This document shows, in pieces, positions 6,114-7,639 of a stretch of DNA of 7,639 bases. The translations under genes were made by a program, and so were the position numbers. Position 1 is the stretch's first letter. Every line of letters starts with the position of its first letter. The notes under the pieces were generated by a model. That model had not been told where the DNA came from. It did not search any database and saw only the letters and a list, made by a program, of their open reading frames with translations. The stretch spans positions 1 to 7,639 of the forward strand of contig JAQGMX010000400.1 in the NCBI GenBank assembly GCA_028292145.1, written 5' to 3'. Source of the DNA: Variovorax sp. GTDB lineage: Bacteria > Pseudomonadota > Gammaproteobacteria > Burkholderiales > Burkholderiaceae_C.

Positions 6114-7639
6114 TGGGCGCTACCGTCGTCGTCGAAGGATTGACCATCACGGCCGGCTCACTCACGCTGGTCGATGCGTTGAGCTTCACCATCCGGCCCG
6201 GTGAAGTGCTGGCGCTGATTGGCGAATCCGGCTCCGGCAAGACCACCACCGCGCTGGCCTTGATGGGCTATGCGCGCTCGGGCTGCGCAATCTCCGGCGG
6301 CAGCGTGCGCATCGGCGATGTCGACATGCTGCACCTGAAGCCCGCCGAACAGCGGGCCATGCGCGGGCATACGGTGGCGTACATCGCGCAGAGTGCGGCA
6401 GCATCGTTCAACCCGTCGCGCACGATCATGGACCAGGTGATCGAGCCGACGCGCATCCACAAGACGTGCACGCCGCAGGAGGCCGAGACCAAGGCGATCG
6501 CGCTGTTCCGCGAGCTGGCACTGCCCGATCCTGAAACCATCGGCGACCGTTATCCGCACCAGGTATCGGGCGGCCAGCTGCAGCGGCTGATGGCGGCGAT
6601 GGCGCTCATCACCGACCCCGAACTCGTGATCCTCGACGAGCCGACCACGGCGCTCGACGTGACGACGCAGATCGAAGTGCTGCGCGCCTTCCGCCGCGTG
6701 GTGCGCCAGCGTCGTGCGACCGCTGTCTACGTGAGCCACGACCTGGCCGTCGTTGCACAGATGGCCGACCACATCCTGGTGCTGCGCAATGGGCAGATGC
6801 GCGAGATGAATTCGACCGCGCAGATCATCGAGGCGCCGGCCGACGTCTACACGCAGAGCCTGCTGGCTGCAGCCCGTCCCTCGCCGCGTGCGGCCGGACA
6901 GATGTCGGGCGACTCGGAGCTGCTGCTCGACGTGCGCGAGCTGTCTGCCGGCTACGGCCCGATCGATGCCAAAGGTCAGCCGGCCAAGCTGATCCTGGAA
7001 GACATCAACCTCAAGCTCTACCGCGGCCAGGCGATCGGCGTGATCGGCGAATCCGGCTCGGGCAAGACCACGCTGGCACGCGCGGTCGCAGGGCTGATCG
7101 CGCCCTGCCACGGTTCGATGATGTTCGCGAACCGCGAACTCAAGCCCGGCCTCGCGCAACGCGACAAGGAAGAGCTGCGTCGGATCCAGATCGTGTTCCA
7201 GATGGCCGACACGGCGCTCAACCCGTCGCAGACCATCGAGCGCATCCTGGCGCGTCCGCTGCAGTTCTACAAGGGATTGCGCGGCGAGCCCCTCAAGAAC
7301 CGTATCCATGAACTGCTCGATCTGGTGAAGTTGCCGCGCAGCGTCGCGGGACGCCTGCCGGGCGGGCTGTCGGGCGGACAGAAGCAGCGCGTCAACCTGG
7401 CGCGCGCGCTGGCAGCGGACCCGGACCTGATCCTCTGCGACGAGGTCACGTCGGCGCTCGACACGGTCGTTGCTGCGGCGGTGCTCGACCTGATGGCCGA
7501 ACTGCGCCGCGGACTCGGCGTTTCCTACCTTTTCATCAGCCACGACCTGCACACGGTGCGCGCCGTCTGCGACGAGATCGTGGTCATGCAGCACGGGCGC
7601 AAACTCGCACAGGTCGCTCGGGCAGACTACGACCGCGGC
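6113..7639 (+). CDS. Fused two-domain ABC importer ATPase (DppD-DppF type), C-terminus cut by window edge
   Basis: Open from the ATG at 6113 to the right edge, 509 codons, no stop seen. Domain 1: Walker A GESGSGKT 37-44, Q-loop Gln93, signature VSGGQ 151-155, Walker B LVILDE 171-176, H-loop His209. A short link follows with VYTQSLLAAARP (about 245-256), related to the tail found after oligopeptide ATPase domains. Domain 2 starts near 268: Walker A GESGSGKT 312-319, Gln363, signature LSGGQ 419-423, Walker B LILCDE 439-444, His477. All catalytic residues are present in both domains, so both sites look able to hydrolyse ATP. The single chain replaces the separate DppD and DppF subunits, as in YejF and GsiA. 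Full-length relatives are usually a few dozen residues longer, so only the tail after domain 2 should be missing. The gene starts in the TGATG overlap with the DppC-type gene. It powers import through the two permeases. Confidence 0.95.
   Translation, partial: MGATVVVEGLTITAGSLTLVDALSFTIRPGEVLALIGESGSGKTTTALALMGYARSGCAISGGSVRIGDVDMLHLKPAEQRAMRGHTVAYIAQSAAASFNPSRTIMDQVIEPTRIHKTCTPQEAETKAIALFRELALPDPETIGDRYPHQVSGGQLQRLMAAMALITDPELVILDEPTTALDVTTQIEVLRAFRRVVRQRRATAVYVSHDLAVVAQMADHILVLRNGQMREMNSTAQIIEAPADVYTQSLLAAARPSPRAAGQMSGDSELLLDVRELSAGYGPIDAKGQPAKLILEDINLKLYRGQAIGVIGESGSGKTTLARAVAGLIAPCHGSMMFANRELKPGLAQRDKEELRRIQIVFQMADTALNPSQTIERILARPLQFYKGLRGEPLKNRIHELLDLVKLPRSVAGRLPGGLSGGQKQRVNLARALAADPDLILCDEVTSALDTVVAAAVLDLMAELRRGLGVSYLFISHDLHTVRAVCDEIVVMQHGRKLAQVARADYDRG

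Noticed and set aside
6221..7071. A 26-base segment at 6221-6246 recurs at 7046-7071 with one mismatch, like a recent duplication.
   Set aside because: Both copies encode the Walker A loop GESGSGKTT of the two ATPase domains; strong protein constraint plus shared codon bias explains it, and the flanks are not similar.
6158..7594. Minus-strand open frame of 478 codons opposite the ATPase.
   Set aside because: The plus-strand frame contains two full sets of ABC ATPase motifs; the minus-strand product is His/Arg/Val-rich with no recognisable domain.

Overview
This window is a high-GC, densely coding stretch. Its codon use, protein families and layout suggest a betaproteobacterium of the order Burkholderiales, perhaps a Comamonadaceae or Variovorax-like organism. 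That placement is an inference from style; there is no rRNA or other marker gene here.

Layout: positions 1-129 hold the first codons of a leftward GNAT-type acetyltransferase that runs off the left edge. A non-coding divergent region of about 430 bp follows (130-557). It is less GC-rich than the genes, contains several short repeats, and has no convincing complete promoter. From 558 to the right edge there are six rightward genes with short gaps, almost certainly one operon: (1) a HAD-superfamily protein of the 2-haloacid dehalogenase type II group; (2) an FAD-dependent amine/amino-acid oxidoreductase of the DadA/PuuB type; (3) a periplasmic substrate-binding protein of the peptide/opine/nickel class (SBP_bac_5) with a Tat-like signal; (4) a DppB-type permease; (5) a DppC-type permease; (6) a fused two-domain ABC ATPase that equals DppD plus DppF and is cut by the right edge.

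Together genes 3-6 make a complete Dpp/Opp-class ABC importer, and genes 1-2 are soluble enzymes placed ahead of it. The simplest reading is a catabolic unit: the importer brings in a nitrogen-containing compound, the flavoenzyme oxidises a C-N bond, and the HAD protein acts on the substrate or a product. The substrate cannot be read from the sequence. By alignment from memory, the HAD protein keeps the nucleophilic Asp and the Ser-Asn, Lys and Asp motifs, but appears to lack the arginine and asparagine that type II dehalogenases use for halide handling, so the name 'haloacid dehalogenase' should not be taken as its function.

I found no CRISPR array, tRNA, rRNA, transposase, phage gene, recognisable riboswitch or rho-independent terminator. 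Nothing here is clearly a new type of system. The enzyme-transporter pairing and the atypical HAD active site are the most worthwhile leads.
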